Source: Liolophura sinensis (taxonomy: Eukaryota; Mollusca; Polyplacophora; Chitonida; Chitonidae). From it: a DNA stretch of 64,000 bases. Position numbers and translations under genes: made by a program. A model generated the notes under the pieces. It ran no database searches. It saw only the letters and a list, made by a program, of their open reading frames with translations, and was not told the DNA's origin. Below are positions 1-11,953 of this stretch, one piece after another (within the stretch, counting starts at the first letter, position 1; every line of letters begins with the position of its first letter). Location: positions 20,622,955-20,686,954 of the forward strand of contig NC_088305.1 in the NCBI RefSeq assembly GCF_032854445.1. Reading direction: 5' to 3'.

Positions 1-1385
1 GAACTGGTATCAGTAAATCGTCTGAAAATCAGTATTCGGTCGGTAACTTTGTAGATTCTATTACTCACTGGAGAAAGCTACAGTATTGTTTAAATATAAC
101 TTTGGAGACCGACAGCGAAAGCCCGGTTCGCTTAACCAAGCGAAGCAGTCATAGCGCAAATATGAGTTAAAGAACTGATTTCATCGAGTTTTATGGCGCT
201 AACAATCTAGGAAAAACTTTTGGCCATAACAAAAACATTTCATTATAGATAGCTGTGTCGCCTTTATTTTAGTTTTATGGAAACATTGTTTCCAGACTAT
301 ATATTTGCACAAGATGAAGAGGTTTTATGGCATTTAAAAGAAAAGACAACAAATAATTTAACCTGACCTATTTCGAAAGATGGGTGAAAAGATATGTAAA
401 AGGCCACAGACATTTTCTTCTGATGTTCTTCATTAGTAATCTTGCAAGTCTTTGCGATACGCGATGTAAGAGAAAGTGGAAATGCAATGACGCGCCACTC
501 GAACCTGAAGCTCGTATGGCCAAAAGAGAAAACAGGGTTTGCGTGACATTTAACGGAAGCAGCTGTGTTCACGGATTATAAAACTAATTCGAGCCTGATT
601 GATTAAAACTGATAGCATGGTGGCTCTTTCGATTTTTTCACTGGTGAGAATTTTGCTTAAAACATACCACGATATTTCGGTTACACAAAATCACAAAAAT
701 AAAAAGGTATACTCTTTAATCTTTCTACCGGATACTTTATCGATGCCTATATACATTTAGACTTCTGGTAGCGTTGTCCTTATTTTTTTACAAATACCCT
801 GCATCCAGTTGTTCAGACGTGTAATAGTTAATAACGGTATTAAGTCATTTTTCATATTTAAAGTTTTAGCCAAACTCAGCAGCCAGTGCAGCTCTCCAAA
901 GTCAAAGTATAACAAGAGTAGATTTAGTTCCTATTTATTATAATGTTACAGAATGTTTTTAGGCTAAGTACAAAACTGAAGGCTTCACTTAAAGTTAAAT
1001 CTAGTATTCAGTCTTCAACCTATTTTGAACAACCCGGCCCAGATTTTTTGTTTCGTCGATTAAGCTAATGTCAATGGTCTGTACACACTGAAGCTTGCCT
1101 ATTTTCACTAAAATTGCCATAGTCCCGATTCGCTTGACAAAAGTAGAAGGTATATTTTCTATCGTAGATCTTGCATGTTTAGAGCATGAACATACATGTA
1201 GATAGAGTTTGGGGTTTCTAAAACTATCTGCAGTGACTCCAGATTAGGTTATGAAAAAATACCTGCACTGAGAGCCGTTCAGTTAACAAAAAAATATTTG
1301 TACTGACAGCAGCTCAGGTTACAAAAAAACTATTTTTCTGGGAGCTGTTCAGGTTGCAAAATTGGTATGGGTTGAGGTTTGGTGA

Positions 1386-1590
1386 TAAAAGAAAAGACAA
1401 CAGATGATATAACCTTTGGTATTTCGGAGGGGGATAAAAGAAAAGACAACAGATGATATAACCTAAGTTATTTCGAAAGGGGGATAAAAGAAAAGACAAC
1501 AGATGATATAACCTTAGTTATTTCGGAAGCGGGATAAAAGAAAAGACAACAGATGATATAACCTTTGTTATTTCGAGAGGAGGATGAAAA
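1386..1590. repeat. 48-bp tandem repeat, about 4 copies
   Basis: Four units start with GGGATAAAAGAAAAGACAAC and end with a TTATTTCGAAAGG-like stretch. Because 48 is a multiple of three, a minus-strand frame stays open through it without coding meaning. A diverged single unit of the same kind sits about 1 kb away at 337-385. Confidence 0.8.
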
Positions 1591-1862
1591 CAGATGTATG
1601 TGTCAACTGATATTTTGTTCTCAGGTGCTTCGTTTGCATATATGTACTTGCTACACTATAGATCATATTGGTTTCATTATGCTATGAGCATGCGAAGAGA
1701 CATTTTTTTCTTATTCATCTTTTTCATCCTCAGGTACGATGAAAGATGTCCCCAAACTCAGCTCTTGAGTTAAAGCAGCAGCCTGAGGGGAATTAGCAGT
1801 AGGTTTAGAACACGCCACTCCATTGGTCAAGGATCGATTCGAGCGTGCATGATTTGATTTCA

Positions 1863-2096
1863 TTTATTTCATTTGTGTTTTACGCCGTGCTCAAGAATAT
1901 TTCACTTATACGACGGCGGCCAGCATTAAGGTGGAAGGAAACCGGACACAGCCCGGGGGAAACCCACGACCATCCGCAGGTTGCTGCAAGACCTTCCCAC
2001 GTACAGCTGGAGAGGAAGCCAGCATGAGCTGGACATGAACTCACAGCGACCGCATTGGTGAGAGGCTCCTGGGTCATTACGCCACGGAGGCCCTCA
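1863..2096 (-). mobile_element. tRNA-derived SINE (family A), nearly full length
   Basis: Reading the minus strand gives the tRNA-like head with a B-box-like GTGAGTTCATGTCCAGC, the middle CCTGCGGATGGTCGTGGG, and the 3' end AAGTGAAATATTCTTGAGCA. The same sequence family recurs more than 15 times in the window. Confidence 0.8.
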
Positions 2097-2579
2097 ACCG
2101 TGCATGAAAGTGACTCGCTCTATGAATAAGCCAGCGAGCCCAGACAAAGCAAACAGAAATCGAATTGAATTGATTCGTGATTGCACTTCTGGCATAAAAA
2201 ATGCTGAATAGAATTTGGCGGAAAGATTTGAGAAAAAAAAAACAAACAGTTGACAGGGCTAAAAGAAGCAGGCGTAAAACCTATGACATCCAATGGAGGT
2301 AATTACGATGTATAGTGGGGCATTTACGTCCATCAGCACTGAGAATTCCGCCAATTATCTCGTACAAAGCGTTGTGTGAGTCAATTGATTGTCGTTATAC
2401 CATAAAAATGGTATGGATTAACACTCAGGTTTTGTCACGCTTCTTTTAAATCTCAGGCTATACACAGGACATTAGGGAGATGAGAGGCTGAATAACAATA
2501 ACGTATTTATGCAGTTATAGGACTTGCTAGGGTAAGGTGAGGAATCGGCCCCAGTGAAAAAAACTGTTCACCTCAAGCA

Positions 2580-2770
2580 TTGAGTGACATCAATCTACTT
2601 ATTGATCGACTGGTTGACTTGCTGATTGGCTGACTGATTGATTGATAGATTGATAAAATTATTATATGACTGCATGACTGATAGGGTGATCAGTCGACTG
2701 TTTGATTAGAACGATTACCTTATTACATCATTTTATGATTGCATTTTTGATGGATCGGTTGACCACGTGG
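2580..2770. repeat. Diverged GATTGACT-like low-complexity tract
   Basis: Repeated GATTGATTGA / GACTGATTG / GATCGACTGG words with heavy drift, probably an old microsatellite. No coding signal. Confidence 0.5.
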
Positions 2771-3524
2771 CTAAAAGATTGCTTGGTTTAACGCATTCTT
2801 GATTCACAGATTGCTCACCGGCTTAAATCCCTGCATTAATCTTATTGTTGATCTGGTGGACCTGGGAAACGCACGTATTGGATTCTTTCTTTATGTCGCA
2901 TTAAAAAGCAACTTTAAGTTTTAGAGCATTTTTACAAAAGCTAAAATACCAGTATTTAAGTTAAGCTGCAACAATGAACCAGAACTTCAGAATATTTAAT
3001 GCTAAATGAACATTTGTATAGGATATAACTGAACGGGATCGCACTGTATAAATTGTTGAGTAAATAATTACTACTTTGAATGGGTTAATATTTCAGATAA
3101 ATTTCACTTTTGAGATTACAAATTCTCGATGGTTTGGGGTTATATGTCTAGGACATCTGTCAAATGTATAATTTCCCCCGAATACCTGAAAGACATATAA
3201 ACTGACGGCCAAAAGAAACTTTATGACTCCGTGAGTTAAATTTAACTAGCCTTTTCAGCAAATTAATACCAAATTATTATAGGAAAACATTGTACGAAGC
3301 ATATTCCCATGTGCGACAAGCGTCATATACGCCCACACGAATTTGTTTTGAGACAACGAAGAAAGTTGAAAAATTATGTGACCCATGGACCCGCAACTGC
3401 ACATGTAACAAGTGTATAAAAACGTTACACACAGTGTGCTGGACTTGGAAACTGACTAAAAACCACCAAAGTAATGCCTCGATTGACTACAGAACATTGC
3501 AAGGACCTTCGGCTGCTCTAGTGT

Positions 3525-4130
3525 AATTGTGTCAGACTTGATGCAACGTTACAGACAGGGCAGACATCGGACATGCCAAGAACAGGTAGGCCTAGGGTAA
3601 CTACACTCTGAGAAGACGGGTATCTGCGCACCTAACATCTTAGGAACCGTTTCCTGACAGTGACGTCATCGTCACGCCGCAGAGTGTTGGTGTGGGGTGG
3701 GATTTGTGGAGAGGAACGGACACCACTGGCCATCATCTACAAAAACCTAACAGCTCAATGTTACGTGGATGAAATTCTACGTCTTGTTGTCCTGCCATTC
3801 CTTCAACAGCAGCCACGTGGTGTCCTGTACCAGCATGAGAACGCCAGGCCCCATACAGCTCGAGTTGTGCAGAACTTCCTGGACGCCAACGACGTCATCG
3901 TTCTTGCCGTGGCCTGCAAGTTCCCCAGATGTCTCCCCCATAGAACACCTTTGGAATATCATGGATCGTCGAGTAAGACAACGGCCACACCTTGCAGCCA
4001 ACCGACAAAACTGACGTTCACTCTCCAAGATGAATGGCAACGAATCGCACGTCATCTCATCAGACGACTTTCTATGCGTCGGAGAGTTTTTGCATGCATT
4101 GAAGCAAGGGGTGGTCACACGCGATATTGA
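3525..4130 (+). pseudogene. Decayed Tc1/mariner transposase
   Basis: Pieces of a Tc1-type transposase lie in order on the plus strand. Around 3540-3605 is a helix-turn-helix tail with a GRPRVTT motif. After an apparent internal deletion, the catalytic region follows from about 3660 (VLVWGGI, then HENARPHTA), then SPDVSPIEHLW in another frame, then a C-terminal tail ending GGHTRY before TGA at 4130. At least two frameshifts are needed (frames of 3660 and 3769). The second catalytic aspartate is replaced by glutamate (HEN for the usual HDN). It cannot encode a working enzyme. The C-terminal tail resembles that of the better preserved element at 49628-51156, but the two are clearly different families. 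Confidence 0.85.
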
Positions 4131-5201
4131 CTGGTTTTGATATTGACTGATTTTAAAAATAATCAAATTTGTGTATACTCTGCCCATTGTTAACCAAGAT
4201 GGAATGGTCATTTTTCTTCCCCTGCTCTGATTTGAACTCTTTGTAAAGCTTCTTTTGGTCGTCAGTTTATTTGAAAATGTATGTATTTCTGTGTCATTCT
4301 CTGCGTCGCGCAATTAGAAATGCAATTAAAAACAGATGAATCAATGCCCAACAACACCCTTGGGATTGCTTCTAAAAACCCCTTCCCCATCCTCTCAGCC
4401 CTCTCCCCTCCTTCCATCACAACCACACAGTCTTTAGAAAAACGACAAATTATGGATATGTTCAAGGCAAGCTCTGTGCCAGACATTCTGTTAACAAAAG
4501 ATAACTTTCCAGATATTCTCTGTAGACAGTCGTGCTGGACACAATCCAACCAGGCTAAGGGATCCCGACCAAAATGTTTATGCAATGTAGAGTTCCACCA
4601 AGTGTGGCTAATTAGTTGTGGAGACATACCATGAAAAAGAGCGGAATTTCCATCAATTTCCATCAAGAGATATAAATTCATAAAATATCACCCGACAACG
4701 TTCAATTTCGTCAGGCTTCCTACTCAGGCTAAGATAAATAAGTTCTATCTTATATTCTATTTTATCAAGCGAATATGACTTTGCACGAAAGATTTTGGAT
4801 AACGAAATAAGACACGGACGTATGTGATGGCGTCATTGCCTTTTAGTGATAATTGGCACGGTTGTGGTGATAAGGGCTGGGGGGAGACGGGGGGGATTGG
4901 GGGATTTGGGAGTTGGGTTTGGGGGGAGAGGACAATAAGCTGGTTCCACGTTTCCAGTATGTTCTTCGATGACGTCACTTCTGAATATTTTAGGTTAATG
5001 ATTGACAGGAAAATGCATAAAATAGAGGGGTTAGTAAGAAATATAAAATATGCCACAAAATTATAAAATTTTCCTCATTTTTTTTAAAAATACCTTTCTT
5101 AATTTTCCTTATGGAGTCATAATCTTCAGTATTACCTTTTCATGTATCCTTTAAACAGCAATCAAATTAAAGAAAAAAAAAAGTTAAATAAACAACAAAA
5201 C

Positions 5202-5345
5202 CTGTGGACGTACAGTTCTGCTCCAGAGGCATCCCGCTGTAGACAACTGGCGAGGCGTGCTGTTTGATGATCACATCCCAGAGGATAGTTTGGACGAAAC
5301 ACAGCAGGGGATTCAGAGTAAACACCACTTGGCCTCTGGAAATCT
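5202..5345 (-). CDS. EGFR: EGFR coding exon 3
   Basis: 144 nt, phase 1 to phase 1. Acceptor TTGCAG|AGATTT, donor ACAG|GTTTTG (weaker than average). Encodes the end of the L1 domain, including VVFTLNPLLC and TILWDVI, matching the human stretch around the paired Asn-Pro-Cys and Trp-Arg-Asp-Ile. Confidence 0.82.
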
Positions 5346-8300
5346 CTGCAACATCGACAATAAGTCAAACAGGAAGCTAGAAACAATTCTGATTCAATCA
5401 TGAGAACCTCTAGCCGTCGGATTTCCGGTAATTCGTCTGAGCATTGGAATTATCTACATAGTCAGGTGATCACGACTTCAGACACAAAGAGCGTGACAAT
5501 CCACAAAACTCACTTGACAGAAACACATAACCTGATTGTTTCCAGCTAAATGCTCTTTGGTTTCGCAGAAATGTAAGAGTAGAAATATATATTGCCCGTG
5601 ATGACCTATAAAACATAGAGTTACTTCACAATTAGGATTATTAGGAGGCGAAACCAATTTCACGAAAAAAAAAACCACATCAATTATTGGGTTTGTTAAA
5701 ATACCCTAAAGTTAGCAGACAGGATTATAATTATATAATTAATAGTGTGATTACATATAAACTATGAAGGAAAGGGGTTATAGGGCCGATGGCCGTGGAG
5801 AAATAGCTCTACAGTTATGAAGGGTGGAGAACATTTAGTTTTATTATTTTGACAAACTATCTCTCATTTCTACCCAACATATGTCTCCTCCCCCCAAACC
5901 CCACATTACAGTGGGAGAGATTGAGTGAACCGCGTTCCTCTGACCCCTGTACCTCTGACAGAAAATGGAGATAAGTTGTTCAGGTTACTTGGGCGCATTG
6001 ATTTTCCTATATATTTATGTGGTAAAGCAACTCCCAAACTAGATATCCCTAAACCATGCTACCATGCATATGAAGACAGCACCTTTATCTGCAACGTCTC
6101 AAAAATCAGCCTCGCATGACCATCATTTTGTTTACCTTCGCTAATGGAAATGAAGTCATAGCATTTTGTCAGCTCAGCATAGCATTTTGACACCTCATTT
6201 TGATAACCTCTAAGTGGGTGGGTAGTAAACCTGTGCATCAACTTCTCAGTTCTAACACAGACAAAATTCTGATATATCTTATCTAGTTTCAAAATAATAG
6301 TGCAGAAATTGATGGTGTTTCAACAACCTATGATGTGAGTAGCCCCCAGTCCTCTTCGATCAGGAGCTTAACCTTTGACCCAGAATAACACTTGTTTAAA
6401 GAGGCCAAAAAATCGATCAGCGCATATTCAATCGAATTTTTTTCTGTAGCCCGATAAATCACTTTTAAAAAAATATCACAATAGTCTGTGCAAGTGTCAC
6501 CGTTCAAAATCGGTATTAACGTTCCCAAAGTAATAAAGGGGTCGCATCATAGCTTTTTCTAACTTTAAAGTCATTTTAACTGTACATATAGTATTTGTGA
6601 GTCCCATATTTACTGAGAGGCAATAATTTGAGTTATTGTGGGTGAATTCAGAAATTTTGATTAGTGAAAATGGATTGTTTGACAGATCTCTCCGGTATAT
6701 CATCTTTAATTTTAATTGGCGTTCAGCACGAAGGGCATAGTGCAACGACTGGTTGACCCGTATCAGTATAACGGCTCGGGCGGGAAGGCTAACTTGCATT
6801 CGGTAAGGCGTCTCAGTGAAGCAGCACTAGATAAAAGCGGGGTGGAAATCCGTCCTGCAACAAGGAGGCATATTAAATGCATTCCAAGGATTCCTTCGTC
6901 GTCATATGACCAAGAAGTTGTTACGTACGATGTTAAACCCCAAGCACTCACTCACTCACTCACTCACTCACTCAATCACTCTTTAACTTTAATACTGTTC
7001 GTACCTCGCAGAGCGGGCATTAATAACTGCCCCAGACCCGTTGTTTGATTGACCGATGCCGTGACCACAACGGCTAGTGCGTAATCCCGCTGCATGAGCC
7101 TGAACAAGTTGTCTCCCCTTATCATCTGGAGGTTCACAAGTGGTATGACGTCGACGGTGGTTAGTCCAATCAAAACGTAGCCTGTCACGATGCGGATTGA
7201 CCTCAGGAAGTTGAGGTCATAGGTCACTGTGGGGTCGTCCATAATGGTCAGCTCAAGATTCCCACGAACCACTGTGCATCCTTCATAGCGCGTGCGCAGA
7301 GAGTCGTAGTGATCTTGCCTGGTACCGGAATATCCGAACCGGTATGATGTTCCGAAACATTCTGTACAGATATAAGAAAACTAAATACATTATCTACTCA
7401 GGGCTCTCCGCTTTTCTCCTGACACTGTTTGTGGTAGTTACAGATTTGAATAGTTCATTAACTGATATATAATGGTAGATTTCTTAAGCTGACGAATTAG
7501 TTGAGTGTGTTCAAAGCACATAGAAAGATTGGACATGGACACTGTTCATTTTGGTAATGCATTGAACAGACGTGATGATGATCCATATTGCATCATACAT
7601 ACAGATCGTGTTACTCCATATACAGTAAATATAAATGTACATGGTAGCGTAATACAAACAGTTACCTTCTGGTTACAAAAGAATTAATGTGTTTATCTTT
7701 TTTTGCGCATAATTTATAAATATGACATTTTCAATTACATTTTTCATTATTATATAGATACCACAAAATTTTTATAATCTAGGTGTCAAAATGGACATTC
7801 GTGTACCAGCCGTCAACCAAAATGGATGTTCTACGCCAATAATTCCCTAATTAACGCTCAACACAAACCAGTAATGAACAAAAAAGTATGAAATGTACGT
7901 AATTAAAACGGATTCATTCAAAGCTTTTTACACAATGTGTACACATTTAACAGGACACGTACATGTGTACACATTTCATAGGACACGTACATGTGTACAC
8001 ATTTAATAAGACACGTACATGTGTACACATTTAATAGGACACGTACATGCATACACATATGGTAGTAAGTTTTGTCAAAATTGCAAGATGAACAATTGGC
8101 AAAACAATTATCTAACCAATTTTCCTCATTTCTTTTTTTGTCATTTATGAAGAGGAACAAGCGACGTTGGCATCATCAGCAAACAAACTTATAATTCATA
8201 AATTTGTGACATGTATGCAATATAAAGTCAAAGGCGATCAGCGAGTGATTTTGATCAGAAACTGAAATTTACCATTAAAACTGCAATTTTCATACGCTTT

Positions 8301-11300
8301 TGCTCGAACTATTAAATATTATTAAGCTTTGAAAGATATTAAATACGCCAAAAAGAATTAGCTGCTGATGCAATACAATGAAAGAAATTTTGAAACAGTT
8401 TAGTTTACGTTATACGTTATATGTGGAAACACATTTTCTGTATAAAGGATATAATACTTCTACGTAAACAGTATAGCTGTTCGATTATAATGCAAATTAA
8501 ACAGTTGTAATTATACGCTCAAAGGAACTAAAAAAATTACACTTCTTTGACTGAAAACTCCATACTCTACGAGATGTATAGATTCGAACTCATACCTTCG
8601 TAACTGATTCATCTAAACATTTGACATCAGTGTCGACTTACATAAAGTTGGCGTATTTGGTACTCTTAACCTTGCATAACCTTGCACTAAATTAAGATAA
8701 TAATTTCAACACTCAACATATTTATATAATTGAAAACTATAGCATTTTAGAAATAACCTTTGAAAATCTTCACACTTCCGTTGCTTACCGGAATCGTCCA
8801 TATTCGGGAGTTTCCGGTAAACTCGCTTAGGATCACCGCGATTGCGAGTCTACTCACACTGCCTCAGCAAACCTCTTCCTTTGTGGTTTGCTTCACAAGT
8901 TGGTTTCATATCACCTGTTTGTTGGGGATACCTCCATTCGTGAGCCTCTCGGCCTGTTTAATTTATCCGGTAAATACACAGGTTTGATCACGTGGAAATG
9001 GCACGTCTAATACCAGGTTAACCTCAGGGTGGCGCACCGCATTCAGGATATTTTTTGTTAGACACAGTTCGTGGTCAACGTAAAAAACGGAAGTCCTCTT
9101 CACAGACAACAATCAAAGTCTATCGCCGAAATATCATTCATTGTTTTTCCAATTCTTTTTTGACATGACACAAAAGTGAGTGCAAATACATGTACAACAA
9201 CAGAGAAAATAGGTAATACACAATCGTACTGGTTTAAGTTTAGTGAAAGAATTCATTTGTACGCCAATTTTGTTTTTCCTTCAGAACGTAGTACTAATTA
9301 TTTATACGAAGTAAACAGATAACGCCCCATAAAATAAAATGAAAATTTTCAGCGTATCCCTATAGTTACACCCCTCAGCCCCCCCCCCCCCCCCCTCCAT
9401 ACGTCATTTCAAAGATCACTTCACTCATGTACTTCCATTCATGGCAGATGACATCACGTTACACGCGGGCAAGCCATGAACACATGCATACTTCACTGAC
9501 GTACTTCCATTCATGGCAGATGACATCACGTTACACGCGGGCAAGCCATGAACACATGCATACTTCACTGACGTACTTCCATTCATGGCAGATGACATCA
9601 CGTTACACGCGGTCAAGCCATGAACACATACATACTTCACTGACGTACTTCCATTCATGGCAGATGACATCACGTTACACGCGGCCAAGCCATGAACACA
9701 TGCATACTTCACTGACGTACTTCCATTCATGGCAGATGACATCACGTTACACACGGTCAAGCCATGAACACATTCATACTTCACTGACGTACTTCCATTC
9801 ATGGCTGATGACATCACGTTACACGCGGTCAAGCCACGAACACATGCATACTTCACTGACGTACTTCCATTCATGGCAGATGACATCACGTTACACGCGG
9901 TCAAGCCATGAACACATGCATACTTCACTCACGTACTTCCATTCATGGCAGATGACATCACGTTACACGCGGTCAAGCCACGAACACATTCATACTTCAC
10001 TGACGTACTTCCATTAATGGCAGATGACATCACCTTACACGCGGTCAAGCTATGACCACATGCATACACTCAGAAAATATAATCCGTTACTATTAACAGA
10101 AAGTCTGTTGTTTGACTCATGCTAGAATGTATTCTGTTATTGTAACATATTATTGTGTTAAATATAACACACGTATTCTATTAATTCAACATAAAAATTC
10201 TATTAAGCTAACATAATATTATGTTGAATATGACAGAATATTGTCTTATAATAACAGAATACATTCTATCATCACTCAGACAACAGACTTTCTGTTACAA
10301 CTGACAGATTAATGTTTTGAGTGTACATCCAAATAGACCTGTTTTTACTGGAAATGTTTAAAGGCCTACTTGACAATACATTTTCTGGGCATAAACACAG
10401 TTGTATGGAGCTAGAGATATTTTCTCAACGGGCCAAATGTTCCTCAAGTTAGTCGAAAGCCGAGCTATGGCGAGCTTTGAGAAAAGTGTCTTCTGAAAGG
10501 TTCTCAAGGGAACCTATATGGCACCTAAAGGTTCTCAAGAGAACCCACAGCAGTGCAAAGGCGAGTTGTCGACAAAAGCATGTACATGGTGATCGTTCTT
10601 TTTTCTCCCATTGGTCAAACAGACATTTCATTCTTTGAAATAACCTTACATAATATAGATGTGTTAAGGTCTACTTAAATGTGACGGATAACATTTCCCC
10701 TCAAGGCACCATGAAAGCCACTGGTATTGTAATACGAATCAATGTACAGCTGATTATCAAATACAGATTTAATAATGAGGAAAGGAAATGAAGATCGGGG
10801 GATGTCTCATGCAGTCGCTGTGAGTTCAAGTCCATCTTATGCTGATTTCCTCTCCTGTCATTCGTGGAAAGGCCTGCCAACAGCCTGCGGATGGTAACGG
10901 GTTACCCTGGGCTCTGAATAAGATCTTTCCTCCCACTATAATGCCGGCAGTCGTCGCATATGTGAAAGTGTAATATTCTTGAGTACGGCGTAAAACACCA
11001 TTCAAATAAATAAATAGACAGATGTACCTCATCACTCCACGTGGGATATTCAGCCTTCGTTGAAGGTTTACAATGAAGTTGTGCCACGGAAATGATTAAC
11101 AAACAAACTTTTTAAATTTATTAATCGGTAATACACTGGTAATTTACTCTGTATTCAAAAATATTTCACTTATACCTCGACGGTTAGGTTTATAGGTAAA
11201 AGAGAACCTGTCCAACACAAACTAAGTAAACAAATAAATAATTACCTTTTTCGGGGACTGTGCCCACTTGCATGACATCGATGGCATGAACTTCTGAGTC

Positions 11301-11345
11301 CAGCAAAATCACAAGAAGGGGGAGTATGATTACGGAGTAAAACAT
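5202..11345 (-). CDS. EGFR: EGFR/ErbB receptor tyrosine kinase homologue, first three coding exons (partial, runs off left edge)
   Basis: A type I membrane receptor for EGF-like ligands; the window holds only its extracellular start. Exons on the minus strand are 11345-11246, 7361-7005 and 5345-5202; all three junctions are phase 1 and keep the frame, giving about 200 residues. Residues 1-21 are a signal peptide (MFYSVIILPLLVILL...). The first receptor L domain follows, with CFGTS after the first junction, VVRGNLELT, YVLIGL, NLQMIRGDNLF, YALAVVV and, in exon 3, NPLLC and ILWDVI; these line up with vertebrate EGFR in order and spacing. Human EGFR exon 1 also ends in phase 1 just before the first cysteine. 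The furin-like, transmembrane and kinase parts must lie left of position 1. The gene is divergent from SH3BP5 (5' ends about 7.1 kb apart). An insulin receptor was considered but the L-domain motifs are EGFR-like. Confidence 0.88.
6130..6290. repeat. Interspersed repeat shared with 21235-21383
   Basis: Both copies contain GTGGGTNGGGTAGTAA-like, TTTTGNCACCTC and AAAATTCTGATATA words in the same order. The similarity is diverged, and the family is not recognised. Confidence 0.5.
6716..6990 (+). mobile_element. Short non-autonomous element with (CACT)n tail
   Basis: An ordered block including CGTATCAGTATAACGGCTCG and CGTACGATGTTAAACCCCAA ends in about eight CACT repeats. A GTTAAAC..CACTCACT tail is typical of short retroelements in mollusc genomes. 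The in-frame plus-strand reading is not thought to be a protein. Confidence 0.5.
7005..7361 (-). CDS. EGFR: EGFR coding exon 2 (L1 domain)
   Basis: 357 nt, phase 1 to phase 1. Acceptor ATCTGTACAG|AATGTT, donor GCGAG|GTACGA. Encodes most of the first receptor L domain: CFGTS, a Cys before VVRGNLELT, YDLNFLRSI, GYVLIGL, VNLQMIRGD and YALAVVV. Confidence 0.9.
7934..8056. repeat. 28-bp tandem repeat, about 4 copies
   Basis: Units of the form TGTACACATTTAATAGGACACGTACATG. The joined ends create a palindrome-like ACATGTGTAC at each boundary. Confidence 0.8.
9430..10066. repeat. 72-bp minisatellite, nearly nine copies
   Basis: Units start at 9430, 9502, 9574 and so on to 10006, each beginning TACTTCCATTCATGGCAGAT and carrying GACATCACGTTACACGCGG. 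Copies differ at only a few positions. The unit is 24 codons long without a stop in some frames on both strands, so 167- and 196-codon frames appear on opposite strands; both are by-products of the period. Confidence 0.95.
10067..10323. mobile_element. MITE, 257 bp, foldback with TA target duplication
   Basis: The ends CACTCAGAAAA and its counterpart TTTTGAGTG are inverted, and the inverted similarity continues inward (AACAGAAAGTCTGTTG against CAACAGACTTTCTGTT, then GAATGTATTCTGTTAT). TA flanks both sides, as expected for Tc1/mariner-mobilised MITEs. It abuts the 72-bp minisatellite. Related copies lie at about 19925-20140 and 40661-40928. Confidence 0.8.
10806..11016 (+). mobile_element. SINE family A, 5'-truncated
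   Basis: Begins at the B box (GTCGCTGTGAGTTCAAGTCC) and runs to CGGCGTAAAACACCATTCAA plus an AAATA tail. Confidence 0.8.
11246..11345 (-). CDS. EGFR: EGFR coding exon 1 (signal peptide)
   Basis: ATG at 11345-11343 opens 33 codons plus one base (phase 1). Donor AAAAAG|GTAATT. The product has a short N-terminus, a hydrophobic core IILPLLVILL and a plausible cleavage near EVHA. Joined to exon 2 it gives PEK-E-CFGTS. It is too short to stand out as an open frame; it was found because exon 2 needs a phase-1 signal-peptide exon. Confidence 0.8.
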
Positions 11346-11953
11346 TCTGACAGACAGCCCTACAAAAACACGACCGTGTGTGCCAAGTCTCGACTAGCCT
11401 CACTTACATATGCTGGAACAACGTGTGTAACAATGGACGTCGAGGATGCAGTGTCGCTCCCCTGCGCTCTGTGTTTAGTCTAATATAGTCTCTACCCCCA
11501 CCAGAACCACCCACATGTACACCACCTTCTGCTAAATCACGGGTACAGGAAAAACTGGGGCCAGACCTCTGTCACCGCTGGGCGAATTAATGTCTTATTT
11601 CCGGTAATTGTTTATAAACTACACCAAGTGGACGTATATATACGCAGACCTTGTGCGGTTGTGTGGCTATAGAAGAAGTTTGGGGAGTATTCGAAACCTG
11701 GCAAATTTGTTCTAACCAAGCCGTTGATTTCACATTATGTAGTTATTGTTGGGGGCGGTGAGTTGACAAAGGAAGTGGGTGGCACAGCGCTAAAAGGTTT
11801 TGTTCTCGGCTATTTTAATTTACTCCTACTTCTTTCGGTTTTTTTACGTATATTACGGTATTATTTGTCTCACACATTTATGTACTAAATTAAACTGATT
11901 TCTTGATAACTGGTGTAAAACAGAAAATGCTTGTATTTTCTTTCTCTCTTTCA

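Larger units (their letters stand above)
1..5201. other. EGFR intron 3 (and beyond): non-coding, repeat-bearing
   Basis: No exon of the cysteine-rich furin-like region expected after EGFR exon 3 could be found on the minus strand here, so this stretch is read as intron. It holds a 48-bp tandem repeat, a SINE, a GACTGATT-like low-complexity tract and a decayed Tc1 transposase, listed separately. A G-rich tract lies at about 4877-4930. The open frames here lack codon or family signal. Confidence 0.5.
5346..7004. other. EGFR intron 2, with two interspersed repeats
   Basis: No further exon seen. It contains an interspersed repeat at about 6130-6290, also found near 21235, and a CACT-tailed element at 6716-6990. 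Confidence 0.6.
7362..11245. other. EGFR intron 1, rich in repeats
   Basis: Holds a 28-bp repeat, a 72-bp minisatellite, a TA-flanked MITE and a SINE. A poly-C tract lies near 9379-9395. No exon was found between EGFR exons 1 and 2. Confidence 0.6.

Noticed and set aside
3290..3526. 78-codon frame with several cysteines, considered as an EGFR cysteine-rich exon
   Set aside because: It is on the plus strand, opposite to EGFR, and its cysteine spacing does not fit furin-like repeats.
9425..10017. Long open frames on both strands (167 and 196 codons)
   Set aside because: They are the product of a 72-bp tandem repeat whose period is a multiple of three.
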